From Isoetes taiwanensis (lineage: Eukaryota; Streptophyta; Lycopodiopsida; Isoetales; Isoetaceae), in contig JAJEKV010000013.1 of NCBI GenBank assembly GCA_021234155.1, forward strand, positions 4,524,028 to 4,588,027: 64,000 nucleotides of DNA, read 5' to 3'. Shown one piece after another: positions 50,500 to 61,240 of this stretch (position 1 is the stretch's first letter; each line of letters begins with the position of its first letter). Position numbers and translations under genes: made by a program. Below the pieces are notes generated by a model. It made no database searches, was not told the DNA's origin, and saw only the letters and a program-made list of their open reading frames with translations.

Positions 50500-52530
50500 A
50501 AAGAGTCTACAAATTTATGTTGGAAGAAAATTGGCCCAAATTTAAATAGCGGACATCTATGCAATTCAACAAACTGTCTAGATCAGAATATTTTTTCCTG
50601 AATCTCCTGCTTGGCTTTCTAGCATCATGGACTGCATCCCATAATCCACGTAGAAATGGAAAAGTATTTGGAAAAGGTTGTAGAGGCCGAAATAATGCAC
50701 AAGGCAGAACTAACAATGACCAAGAGTCTGTCTAAAAGGGCATAAATCAGGAGTGTCGTCTTCACCATTCAGGAGTCTCTAAATGAACTTTGAAATAAGG
50801 ACTTTGCTCTGCACTGTAAAAAGCATTATACCCAGACCACCTGCCCATTTTGGAAGGATGCATTTCGACCAAGCCACCTTAATCATAACACCTTCCTCAA
50901 TACCTGCCCATATAAAGCTCCGGACTATTGCAATGAACTCATGTACTTTGACCTGTGAGGCTAGCAGTAAGGATGCCATATAGACATGGGTAATACTAAA
51001 CTGTAATGCGACCAGCAAGAGATAATTTTGCAGTGGACCACCAAAATAAGTGCTTCTTCAAACCCTTAATGATCTCTTCCCACGCACTTCCAACACTAAT
51101 ATGGATGACAACTGGAATCCTTAGCAACTTGGTGGTCTGTCCATGAACAAGCAACTTCCATGGAAATTATGGACACATGTTGGAGTCGGACCATACAACA
51201 TACACTTCTGCCACCCCAGAAGGACACTGAAAGCCAGTGAAAACGTATCTAAGAGCAATTTTGCACCTTCTAGATTCTCAGTGTTAGCGACCAGAAAGAG
51301 GAACCTGTCATCTGCATATTGATTGAAAACTTTATGTGTGCCATATTCCATCGCGAGACCATGCAGAAGCCCCTCTGTAGTTGCAATAGAAATAATTGTG
51401 ACAAAGCCTCTGCGACAATTATAAAGAGCAATGGTGCTAAAGGGCATCCCTGTCGAATACCACGACCAAATGGGAAGACCTCTGATAGCTCATCATGGAA
51501 TATAACAATCGCTCGAGCAGAGAGTTGCAGCATCATGATGTCTGACATGAATTACTGCCCAAATTCCAGTCTTAGGATACATCAAAGCACAAAGTCCCAG
51601 CTAATATTGTCACAAGCCTTCATGAAATCAAGCTTAAGATATGCAACTAGAAGGTTTTGCTTACATGCCCAATAGATTCCCTCGTAAGCAGCGGCAACAT
51701 TGTTCAAAATGCATCTTCTTGAAAGAAAGCCTGATTGAGTTGTTGAGATGAACTCAACCAAGATGGCCTTGGCAAAGATCTTATACACAGATGACAATAA
51801 GGTGATTGGTCGTTAGTTTCAAATAGTCAGAGGATCTGTGACATTGGGGATGAGTGAGATGGCACCTGTGTTTAGAATTCTATCCAAAGCAATAGATCGA
51901 TGAAAGTCACAGAAAACATCATACACATCTGGCTCCAACCATTTCCAATAATCCTGAAAGAACTCAGTTGGAAAACCATCTAATCTGAGCAGTTGCCTTT
52001 TTTTTATTCAAAGATTGCCATTATAGTCGGCTCTATTGATACATGCTGCTTGTCGGAGATGATGGGAGAAATACTAGACAAAATTGCATCTCGCATTTCT
52101 GATTGAAAGGAAATATGTTTTTCAGCAAAAAAATTTTAGAAGTGGTTATACATATGCTGCTTGAGTTCTGCTGGCTCCTTTAGCAATGAGTCATCTGGCA
52201 AAATCAATGAAGATATGATTGACGTTATGCGATGCATCTTAGTTGCACGAACGAAAAAGCTTGTACAACAGTCTCCATCATAAAAGCGCTGCAGACCTGC
52301 ATTCGTCTTTGTCTATTGGATTTGCTCCTCCTCCAACGCTTGGATCTATGCCATAATATCTCGATCATGGGCCTTTGAAAGGAGTTCTTGTCGAGAATGG
52401 AGCAGATCCTGATACAAGGTGTCCAATAAAGCGCGATCTGTTGCTTCAAAAAGAATAGTTTTATTAAATGTGGAAGGCTTGTGATTGCAATTTTCTATTG
52501 ACATTAGTTTATTCCTCATTTTTTTAGACA
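50500..52530 (-). pseudogene. L1-like LINE reverse transcriptase, decayed
   Basis: On the minus strand, in order: a linker (52531-52225), SSVYKIFAKAIL and STTQSGFLSRRCILNNV, LVAYLKLDFMKACDNISWD (first Asp), VFPFGRGIRQGCPLAPLLF, FNQYADDRFLFLVANTE (catalytic ADD), LLGWQKCMLYG, then SFIWAGIEEG and LPKWAGGLGI. These are all motifs of a plant L1-type RT in the right order. Frames change at least four times. The endonuclease is missing upstream, and no poly(A) end was found. Confidence 0.85.
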
Positions 52531-53160
52531 TTTAGTGATCAAAGTTGTTCTATTTAATATAAAATCTATTAGAAATGGCATATAAAATGCTATATTTGAA
52601 AAAAAATGGAGCAAAATTTAATGCGAACAAGAAAAGCTATAACACCATTAATTAACTGTCGGAAATAGAATGAAATATAGTGCGATTGAAATGACATGGA
52701 GGGAAATTACATATAAATAAACATCAGTCCAAAGAATAATGCAATTGTAGTTTATTTCATTTTCAGAAGTTGAATTTAAATACATTAAAAAGGTGTGACA
52801 AGCAGGAAAACAGTGCAGTTGTGCCTTTTGCTTCATAAAAAATGATACATCTATGATTTGCTTTAAAGATAACAACATTTTTATAACCCCACATCGTATT
52901 ATAATACAATGAAGATATATATAAGAAGCATATGGTTCACAATGTCTTTTAATAAGCTTCACCATAAAAATCATCAGGCGTTCTATCACAATCTGCTGGA
53001 TTAATTGTACTAGGGTCAAATGGTTTTTCCCCAGCCGTTTTATCCACAGCTCCTGATGTTTCTCCTACCACTTTATCTCTAGATCCTCATGCCTCTATAA
53101 GCACTCTTAAACCCTAGCGCTCTGAAAGGCAATCATATATTTCTATCATATCTGGAGATC
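52531..53160. other. AT-rich, no gene seen
   Basis: Only chance frames, no recognisable repeat. Confidence 0.45.
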
Positions 53161-53164
53161 CAGA

Positions 53165-53800
53165 ACTCTGTTTCAGCTAAACCTTATTGCATTAGAAAGC
53201 GCTCTCAGAGTTATTTCTATAGGTATTTAATTTGCATATGTGCTTGACATATAATCTTTCTACAATAAAAAACACAAATTTCTGGGCTGCAAATAAGGGG
53301 TCCCAAAATCTTGAATCACTCGTGGTGCTGACCATACATCTTTTATCGTACCTGGAGAAACAAAATTCCATCTCAGCTGAAATTTATTGCATTGGAAAAC
53401 CTTCTCAAAGATTTTTCTAAAGATATGTGCTTTGCATATATTCCATGGCAAAATTTTCAGCCTGCACCTCCACTTTCTATTTCTCTACGGCTCTGTTCCT
53501 CAAGAAACTTATGGCAGTGAAAAGCTCTCTTAGAGCCCTTTTCAAAGGTATTTGATTTGGTGATGTTTGGCCAGGATTTTAGAGCAAAAAGAACAGATTT
53601 TCAGGCTGGTTTTAGGGATTTCGCCGTTCTATTTTTTAGCGTTACATACTTTTCTTCATAAGATTGATCTCTAACTCTGTTTTGGGAGTAATGTACATCA
53701 TTGGAATGCTTGTTTAGTGTTAATTCTAGAGGTATGTTTGCATATGTTTGTTTAAGACCTGAGAGGAGAAAACTGCAAATTTGCAACCTGATTTTAAGGC
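53165..53800. repeat. diverged tandem repeat, about 130-200 bp period
   Basis: The core TTATTGCATT(A/G)GAAA..(G/C).TCTCA.AG followed by TTTCTA.AGGTAT and TTTGCATAT recurs near 53185, 53383, 53508 and 53697, each with a similar tail about a tripled phrase CAGCCTG/GGCTGC. Old, poorly kept units. Confidence 0.65.
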
Positions 53801-53844
53801 GGGATTCAGTTGGTGTGATACCATCCAATCATCTTGGCCTCAAG

Positions 53845-54160
53845 CATTTGCATGCTGGAGGGTTTCAGGTGGGTGTCTGTAAGGAGGAAACCATTGCTAC
53901 TATTTATCTCAGACAAGCATTTCTAAGGTGGCAGAGGTTGCACTAGAGGCTGCGCTTGATTTCTGCATTTAGATATTTCTAGATGGGTGTCTATAAGGTG
54001 ACAAAACATGTGCCTGCTTCTTAAACTTGGAGGCATCACCTTGGATTCAAAAATTCGCATGCTGGAGGCTTTTAGACAAGTGTCTTTAAAGAGGAAACCA
54101 TTGCTACTATTCATCTCAAACAAACATCTGTAAGGTGGCAGAGATTGCATTAGAGGTCAG
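53845..54160. repeat. two copies of a 105-bp repeat, 206 bp apart
   Basis: 53847-53955 and 54057-54160 share GCATGCTGGAGG, GAGGAAACCATTGCTACTAT, and AAGGTGGCAGAG. A third, diverged copy (54720-54900) shares GTGTCTG.AAGG and GCGCTTGATTTCT. Confidence 0.75.
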
Positions 54161-54164
54161 GAAA

Positions 54165-54720
54165 TAAATTACTAATCGCATGTTTCTTATTAGCCAGAAC
54201 GACTTTAGCTAAACTTGCCCGATATTAATTTCAAAACTTTCTGTAGTCTAGCTAAACTCTACATATTTTTCCTCTCATACTTTCTAGCATTTAGCTAAAC
54301 TAACCCAAACATCATCCCAAAAATTTCTATGGTGTGGCCAATAGAAATTTTTAAGCCAAATTACTATACTTTTTTCCAATTGTTTCCACTTATTTTACTC
54401 ATTTTCTGTGAAAACATTCTAAGATAATGCTAACTAGCAAAGTCTAGGACTCAAATTAATTCATAATGCGAGAAACTAAACGACTAATCATATATTTCAT
54501 ATAAACTAGAATGATGGTTTGGCTAAACAATACAAAATTTCACTCTCTTACTTTCTAGCGTTTAGTTAAAGAGCTCTAGGATTGATGCAGTCCCGAAAAA
54601 AGTTAAGCTAAAATTATTATTTTTTTTCCAATTTTTTCCATTTACTTTAGCCAATGTTTTTTGAAAATGTGCTAAAAAATTGCCAAATAGCTAAGTTTAG
54701 CCTTAAATTATTTCATGCAA
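54165..54720. other. AT-rich spacer between repeat copies
   Basis: Contains two or three diverged copies of a TTTAGCTAAA-containing phrase (54200-54330 and 54470-54690). No gene. Confidence 0.45.
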
Positions 54721-54904
54721 AGGTTTTGCGCTTGATTTCTACAATTTGTGGACACTTTCAGATAGTCGTCTGTAAGGTGATAGAGCCTGCATCAACTTCT
54801 TCATTTGGAGGCTTTAAGATGGGTGTCTGGAAGGGGACAGAGGTTGTGTGTGATCAAAGTGCTTGGAGGTGTTCAATCAAGCCTCTGTAAGGCGATACAG
54901 TAGC

Positions 54905-55239
54905 CATGGCAACTCCAGTGGTAGAAGAGTCAGACGAGCCTTGCATCCCTTCATCGCACTACACTGATATGCATATGGATGGTACGTGAACAGGATATGC
55001 ATGTCGTCAAGAACTTTCAGGTGGGAACAGATAATAGGGATGAAGAGGTCGACTCAGACCATCTACCACTTTACTTGCAGCTGGCTTGGTAGCTTGTTCG
55101 AACACCTTATATGGCAACTTCTCACATGCTTCAGCTGCGATTGGATTATAAGCATGTAGAGGCTTATGCCCAGATGTTCACAGATGACTTGGCAGAAATA
55201 TTGTTGTACCCTATGCTAGACCAATAGACAGGCCAGCTG
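54905..55239. other. no clear gene; upstream part of a LINE remnant
   Basis: Short open pieces in plus frames (LQLRLDYKHVEAYAQMF) may belong to the non-LTR element that follows. Confidence 0.3.
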
Positions 55240-56340
55240 ATTGACATGCTCAAAATTGTTGCGGAAAGGTGCTTTGGGAGAAGCTGCTCTTGATGGACCT
55301 CGAGGACTACAACATTCCCACGTAATCAGTGGTTTGATGCAGAATGCAAGGAACCAAACGTTGGCTCCGCTAGGTCACAGACCCTGCCCTACACCTATAC
55401 GTCGTCAGACAGTACCGCATCTTAAATCTAAGAAAGCCAGGTACATCGCAGTGCATCAAAGGGAAATGTTCTACCTCCTGGACAGTCATCCCAGGATCTT
55501 ATAGTGAACGGTGGTCAAAAAGCCAATACAACCACGTGGAACACCACTCCTGAGCAGTTGGGGCAATACTTGCAGCAACTATATATGACCCTCAAGGTGC
55601 ACAAGCAGTATTACCTCCATAAGAAGGCTCGGTGCTGGAAATCACGAAGACAGACATGGACCAGGGCTTATAGCGTCTTACCAATGGGAAAGTGCCAGAC
55701 CTGGATGGGATGCAGGCTGAGTTTCTCAAGTGGCACCGGTACTAATCAAGTTGTTCAGCAGGGCATTACGGGAAGGTTTTCTCCCGTAGTGGACCACTAG
55801 CAGAGTTTTTCCCATCTATAAGGCAGGTGATCCGCATTGCCCAGCCAATTATTAAACAATCATGGTCAGTTCAATATGTGCAAAACTGCTAGCTAGGATT
55901 CTCGAGCAGCAGATTGACATGTTGGGCAGAGACAATAGAGGTGCGGGTGCTCATCTAGGCAGGATTCAGGCCCCGCCACTCAATAACTGATCACAACTTT
56001 ACGCTGCGGACTATAGTTGAAGACAGCAGGAACCACTGGCAGGACTTGTATTGTTGCTTCCTAGACTTCGCCAAGGCTTTTTACACTTTGCCTCGAGAAA
56101 AGCTATGGACAAGATTGCGACAGCTGGATGTTCATGTAGATCTATAGAATGCAGTGTACATGCTATATGAGACATGCTTAAGCCGGTTGCAGCCGACAAG
56201 TGTGATGCTCCCTGCTCGTATATGATACCCCGATCGTATAAAAGTAGGAGATTCCGTCCTGTCAGCACATGCTTGCCAAGATGAGGCCATCTATCTGATG
56301 TCTGACTCTTGATGGTGAGCAAGAATCCGACGTGGGAGGA
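55240..56340 (+). pseudogene. second type of non-LTR reverse transcriptase, decayed
   Basis: Plus-strand motifs across frames: GKVPDLDGMQAEFLKW (near 55700), SITDHNFTLRTIVED, then LYCCFLDFAKAFYTLPREKLW and LRQLDVHVDL (56045-56150), then NAVYMLYETCLSRLQ. The pattern F-x-D-F-x-KAF-x-x-x-P-R-x-x-LW is that of RT motif A in RTE/Jockey-like LINEs and is different from the L1 types elsewhere in the window. The catalytic Asp is present. Several stops interrupt it. Confidence 0.7.
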
Positions 56341-56344
56341 ATAA

Positions 56345-57100
56345 ATGTGTCATTCATCCCATCTCCCTCGAGACGATCTAGCTGTGGAAGCGCATAAACA
56401 TGAACGCAACATAGAAAATAACCATCTCGAAGGGTGGAATCACCATAAACCAGATCACATTAGAATTGAATACGACATACATCAACAAAAAGATATTCTA
56501 CCCAGGCTCAAACTCATGAGGGTTGACGGACGGCTTGGACCTCCAGAGATCATTGTCGACAGAATTCATTGCAATTGGATTTGGCTGGCAAAGGAACATG
56601 ACCCTTGGGTAGTCCACTCCATCTGCACCTCCTGCGCATACTTTGCAGATAGGCTGATAAGTCTTGGAGCTTGACCGTAGCCTACTAGGGGCATAGCCAA
56701 AGGGGCTATTCCTGGGTTGCATCTCCTCAATCCGGATGCGGCCGGAGGAGATCACGCCCCTTCATAGGCGCCTCCAATCATAAATGACTATAAACGAAAC
56801 GAGAGGTGCCCAGGGGCCCCAACATACGATTTGGGTCGTAGGATCGACGAATCCAATGATTGTGGTAGTCCAGGGTGCACCTCGTTTAGAATATGTCTAC
56901 ATTCTATAAGTGGCATAAACGTTTTTTAGCTGATCACAACATAGAGAAACATGGTAATACAGGGTCAAAGAAACAAAGATCTCGTATTCTGGCTGGTAAT
57001 GCCATATTGTCTATATTCATAGATGAGAACGTAGAGGCGATGCCTCATAGATCCAAAATAACAGGTGATGGTAGGAGATAGAATGTAAAAAGACTCTCAT
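56345..57100 (+). other. open frames of unknown nature, one with a mariner-like WHKRF motif
   Basis: 56345-56674 (109 codons, His-rich) and 56893-57081 (62 codons) are open. The second begins MSTFYKWHKRFLADHN. The W-H-K-R-F string is typical of the helix-turn-helix of mariner-type transposases, but the rest does not confirm it. Both may be the 3' tail of the preceding LINE. Confidence 0.3.
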
Positions 57101-57220
57101 TTGTCCTAACTAAAAAAGACATTCTTCAGAAGAGATGACAGGGAAGCACGTTTTTCTATTTTTATTCTTAAGCAGGTGGAAGGAGCACCTTCTAGAGGTT
57201 GCAATAGCAAAGAGGATTGC

Positions 57221-57290
57221 ATTTTCTAAATGTAAGAACCACATTGTAGTAAAGGATTTTCTAAATGTAAGATTGCATTGTAATAAAAGA
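57221..57290. repeat. 35-bp tandem duplication
   Basis: ATTTTCTAAATGTAAGA starts both units, at 57221 and 57256. Confidence 0.8.
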
Positions 57291-57572
57291 GAAGATGGCC
57301 AAGATTAGAGATCCAAGGGAGAGAAGAGAATTGCAGATTGAAAGGAAGGCACACATGACTGCACAAATATCTTGTAGGAGCCTTTATTGGTCGTGGAGAG
57401 TTTTGTCGCACTGTGCCCCTAAGCATACCCTAACAATCATACATGATAAGATGGACCAGAACAAAACCATGGTGCCAAGACTTGAGAATTGACATGTTAG
57501 CACTTTTGTGCGTAACAATTGTCTAAATTGTTTGACGTGTCCTCGAGTATCTTCGAGCTTATTATTTTTCTT

Positions 57573-57993
57573 TCGCATTGCCCACAACTGTGGCTACTTT
57601 CAGTTGCCGCCATGGAAAAGACATGCCTTGATACAAAGTGGGTAAAGAGAAAAGGGTTACTGCAATAAATTTGTTGTAAAATTAAGGTTGACTAGCATAT
57701 ATGATCAAATATACCTTGCAACCTTAATTGGCCTTAGGAATAATTCAAGAGAACTCTATAAATAACCATGCAAATCCCAAACAGATTATGATTTTGAATG
57801 GGGGGAGTAGAGTTGTAACTATTAAGGTCAAACATGATCAAATGAGCAAATGCATATGAACAAGTCTTGGTCAAACAACCAATTGCTTTTCCTCTACTGT
57901 GCAGAGTCAAGGATAAATTGATATCTGTGGTCTTGGACGAATAAGGAAGGATATGAAATTGTAGGAAATTTGTCGTGCCCCTAAAAGTGAGAT
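57573..57993. repeat. duplicated block, copy 1
   Basis: Aligns by eye with 60535-60962 over about 420 bp with many substitutions and indels. Shared runs include CTTGCAACCTTAATTG, AATGCATATGAACA and GTCTTGGACGAAT. Direct orientation. No coding content. Confidence 0.85.
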
Positions 57994-58019
57994 TTAAAAT
58001 TAGTATAATCCCTTCAGAA

Positions 58020-58612
58020 CGTCAATGTGATTAGTCACGTGAAATGTTAAGGGTGTGGCTTCTTTTTCCCTTTAAGAGGAGTTGGATATCTTTCAAAGCT
58101 GGATGTTCAATTTTGTATGTCTGCAAGAACACAAATGTCACAAGGGAGATGTGTCAAAGCTTGCAGATATGATCGGTCGATGCTTCAATGTATTAGTGAT
58201 AGCAATTGATTCAGCTAGTGGGGGAGTTGTCAAGGCTTGGCAACCTTCGTTGCCAGTCACTTTCACTAAGATGGATTGCTTTTGCCGATTTGCTTTTCTC
58301 TTGTGGCAGGACTACGGAGCCCAGTATGGTCTTGCAAATATACATTCTTATAACATGTCTCATCAGAGAGCTTCATTATGGGCATATTTATGGTCCAAGA
58401 TGCTTAGTAAAGTAGAAGATTTTATAGATTCTTGCCAGGGACTTCAACATGGTCGAAGTGGAAGAGGATCGACTTGGAGTAACCGTCCTGATGTTGCATC
58501 TGGATTTAAATGTCAACAATGGCATAGTCTTCTCCATGGCTACAACCTACTAGAGTTAGATGATGAAGGTGCTTTCACTTGGTGCAATGGTCAGATTAAG
58601 TGTGAATTCATT
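58020..58612 (+). pseudogene. LINE endonuclease (APE-type) fragment
   Basis: Reads FNFVCLQEHKCHKGDVSKLA (Q-E metal-site motif) and SASGGVVKAW in one frame (58082 on). An RDFNMVE in the next frame near 58440 stands where the family has GDFN. The original frame later has LELDDEGAFTWCNGQ, the F-T-W-x-N motif. These are the landmarks of the L1-type endonuclease that nicks target DNA. The Gly of GDFN is Arg and frames shift. It is cut at 58610 by a small inverted-repeat element. Confidence 0.8.
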
Positions 58613-59157
58613 CTAGGATGGGGCTCGCATGAAACCAACAAACCGCAGTACCTCTTCCTCTTCTCTCAGCAGTACCTTAAAAACCCCGCCCTTTCGGGTT
58701 TTCGAGGAAAAACCCTAGTGATAAGCCTTCGGCAAGGGGCTTGGACAAACGTAAGGCATAGAAATCGCTCCCAAAAACCCCCGCATGGAGAAGACGAAAC
58801 AGATGCCGCTCGCCAACCTGTACCTGCACATCACCAACACAACAAACGAAACAACACAAACATACCCGAGGATAGCATCACCCAGGGGGTGGAAAAAAAG
58901 CATCACCCAGCGGGTGGAAAAAAAGCATCACCCAGCGGGTGGAAGAAAAAACATGATAAACAGAAATTTGTGCACAATACAATAAACAAAGAAGGGGGGG
59001 GAGGGTGGGTTCAAAGAGAATAAGGTACTGCTGAGAGAAGAGGAAGTGCCGATGAGACGTTGATGCGTAACCGCCTAAAATAGCGAAACCCCAACCGGGG
59101 AAGGGCATGTGCCGCATGCATGCATACAAGACATGCATAGCCGCCCCATCCTAGAAT
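58610..59157. mobile_element. small TIR element, copy 1 (548 bp)
   Basis: Ends ATTCTAGGATGGGGC (58610-58624) and GCCCCATCCTAGAAT (59143-59157), perfect 15-bp inverted repeats. Followed by a hairpin GTCGATCC...GGATCGAC. It shares internal blocks with copy 2 (TTCAAAGAGAATAAGGTACT; GCCGATGAGACGTTGATGC). No coding capacity recognised. The superfamily is not known. Confidence 0.8.
58874..58949. repeat. 25-bp tandem repeat, three units
   Basis: GCATCACCCAGCGGGTGGAA plus an A run, three times, inside copy 1. Confidence 0.9.
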
Positions 59158-59185
59158 GTCGATCCGGATGTCTCGGATCGACGGG
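59158..59185. repeat. GTCGATCC hairpin between the two TIR elements
   Basis: GTCGATCC GGATGTCTC GGATCGAC, an 8-bp perfect stem. With the flanking element ends it forms a palindrome of about 58 bp (59143-59200). The same hairpin recurs after copy 2 at 59521-59545. Confidence 0.85.
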
Positions 59186-59520
59186 ATTCTAGGATGGGGC
59201 TCGTGATGAAACCAACAAAACCTTAGAATACCGAGAGAACTTCCTTATCAAACCGTAATCGAGGGCCGAAGGTCGGGGATCGGAAGGCTAAAGGCCGGAA
59301 AGGACAGCAAGAAAGAAACGCCAAAGTGGCCAAACCAAGCAGGAACAAGCCCCTCCCCTGCCTGGAAACAATTCAAAGAGAATAAGGTACTGCTGAGAGA
59401 AGAGGAAGCGCCGATGAGACGTTGATGCAGAACCGCGCCTAAAATAGCGAAACCCCAACCAGGAAGGGCATGCGCCGCATGCATGCATGCAAGACATGCA
59501 TGCTCGCCCCATCCTAGAAT
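59186..59520. mobile_element. small TIR element, copy 2 (335 bp)
   Basis: Same 15-bp inverted ends as copy 1 and the same terminal hairpin after it, but without the tandem repeat and first 200 bp of copy 1. Arranged head to tail with copy 1. Confidence 0.8.
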
Positions 59521-59547
59521 GTCGATCCGATGTCTCGGATCGACGGG

Positions 59548-60534
59548 ATTAATTTGAAAAAAAGTGCATTCTCATCTTGCTCCACATAGCTTGTAGCATG
59601 CATTTAGAAGAGTAGTTTGTAACTATTTTGAAGCAATGAAGTTTTTAGGCGGCTCAATAATCACAACTTATGAGCTTTGCTTACGGTCAATGCCATTATC
59701 CCTAATATACATCTGATTAGAGCTTATTTTGAAGGATTAAACTAACCTATAATTCACGATAAAAGATGGTGAAGATTGTCGATCGACTTAGAAGACACAT
59801 ATATATGCCATAACTTGATTTCATAATTCGAGACTAATGGCATCCATTCAGTAGTGTCAATTACTTCGGGTACGATATGAATACGATACGTATTTAACAT
59901 ATTAATATGGATTGCATACCTCTCTTATTTTAAGTACGTTATTTATTAGGTACTTGTAAAATACGTACTTTATGTATAGTATGTTAAATACTTTATGACA
60001 TTTTTGAAAACAGTTAAATATAATACATAAGAGCTGCAATTACAACAGATTTTCAGTTTTAAAGAATAGATCATATTATTCTCCATATATAACTCAAAAA
60101 TTTTAGCCAAGATTTTGAAGTCCAAGTCTTGCTTCCAGTGGCAGTTCTTAAAACATTAGTGCAATAAAGATCCCAATATTCTTCACGTGGCATTTTCTTC
60201 AATCAAGAACGTACTTGCTGCGAAACAAACAACACAAGTTAGAGAAACATTCAAGCAAAAGAACCAACTTTGATATCCAAATTAGAAAAGCACATGCTGC
60301 CTTTAGAAAAGCACGTGCTGCCTTGTAACTTCAGAACCTCAAAAAACTCTTTTAACAAGAGAAATATAAAAACATACTCATGTCATTTTTATTCCTTAAA
60401 TTCCGTCCATTTAAAAGCAGTCTGGTCCTTTTACTACATTCTATTTACCTGAAATATAGGCAGATCCAATGCTAATGCTATGACTTCAAAAAACCATAGA
60501 ATGCTCATAAAAGATCCATAGTGACTGCATTGGT
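59548..60534. other. AT-rich, no gene seen
   Basis: Contains a 21-bp tandem duplication (TTAGAAAAGCAC(A/G)TGCTGCC) at 60282-60323. Nothing else recognised. Confidence 0.5.
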
Positions 60535-60962
60535 TGTTGCATTGTGCACAATTGTATCTGTTTCCAGTCATGACCACGTAAAAGACATGTTCAGGATACT
60601 TGGATTTTGAAGTGATACATAGTGGGTAAAGAGAAATGGGCCATCGAAATAAATTTCTTGTATAGTTAATCAAACTTGTTGACTAGCTTAGATGATGAAA
60701 TAGATCTTGCAACCTTAATTGACCTAGGGAATAATTCAAAAGAACTCTATGAACAACCATGGAAATCCCAAATAGCTTATGACAGTATTTGAAACCATAG
60801 CAAATGCATATGAACATCTTGGTCAAACACGAATTGTTTTTCCTCTACTATGCAAGTCAAGGATAACTTGATATCTATCTATAGTCTTGGACGAATGTAC
60901 TTGTAACAGAGGGTATGAGATTATGGAAATTTTGTAATGTCATTAAAAGTGATATTTAAATT
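60535..60962. repeat. duplicated block, copy 2
   Basis: Second copy of 57573-57993, about 3 kb away in the same orientation. Confidence 0.85.
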
Positions 60963-61240
60963 TGGTAGGACTTTGTCTTTTACCATGTTTGTAGGCGCAA
61001 TAAAATATCATTTTGGATCCGGTCAATGTCAATTATAATAAGCGATTCAACAGAAGTATGCCACAATAGGATTTATCAAATAACTTATAAAAGCCATTAT
61101 AGAATTTATCAATACCTTGACATTAATCTTTATTTACATATCGTTGTCCTAATTTCCACAATAGACAAGTTGAATCATTAGAAATAATCAAGGGTTGCAT
61201 CACTACAACATAAATATTTAGTGAATGCATCATCCACTTA
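60963..61240. other. 3' flank of the receptor-kinase pseudogene, no gene seen
   Basis: AT-rich. Nothing recognised. Confidence 0.45.

Noticed and set aside
52648-53019. 123-codon minus-strand frame
   Set aside because: AT-rich chance frame without motif or splice context.
58677-59512. Several minus-strand frames of 60-86 codons repeated around 58.9-59.5 kb
   Set aside because: They arise twice because the two TIR element copies are homologous. No domain.
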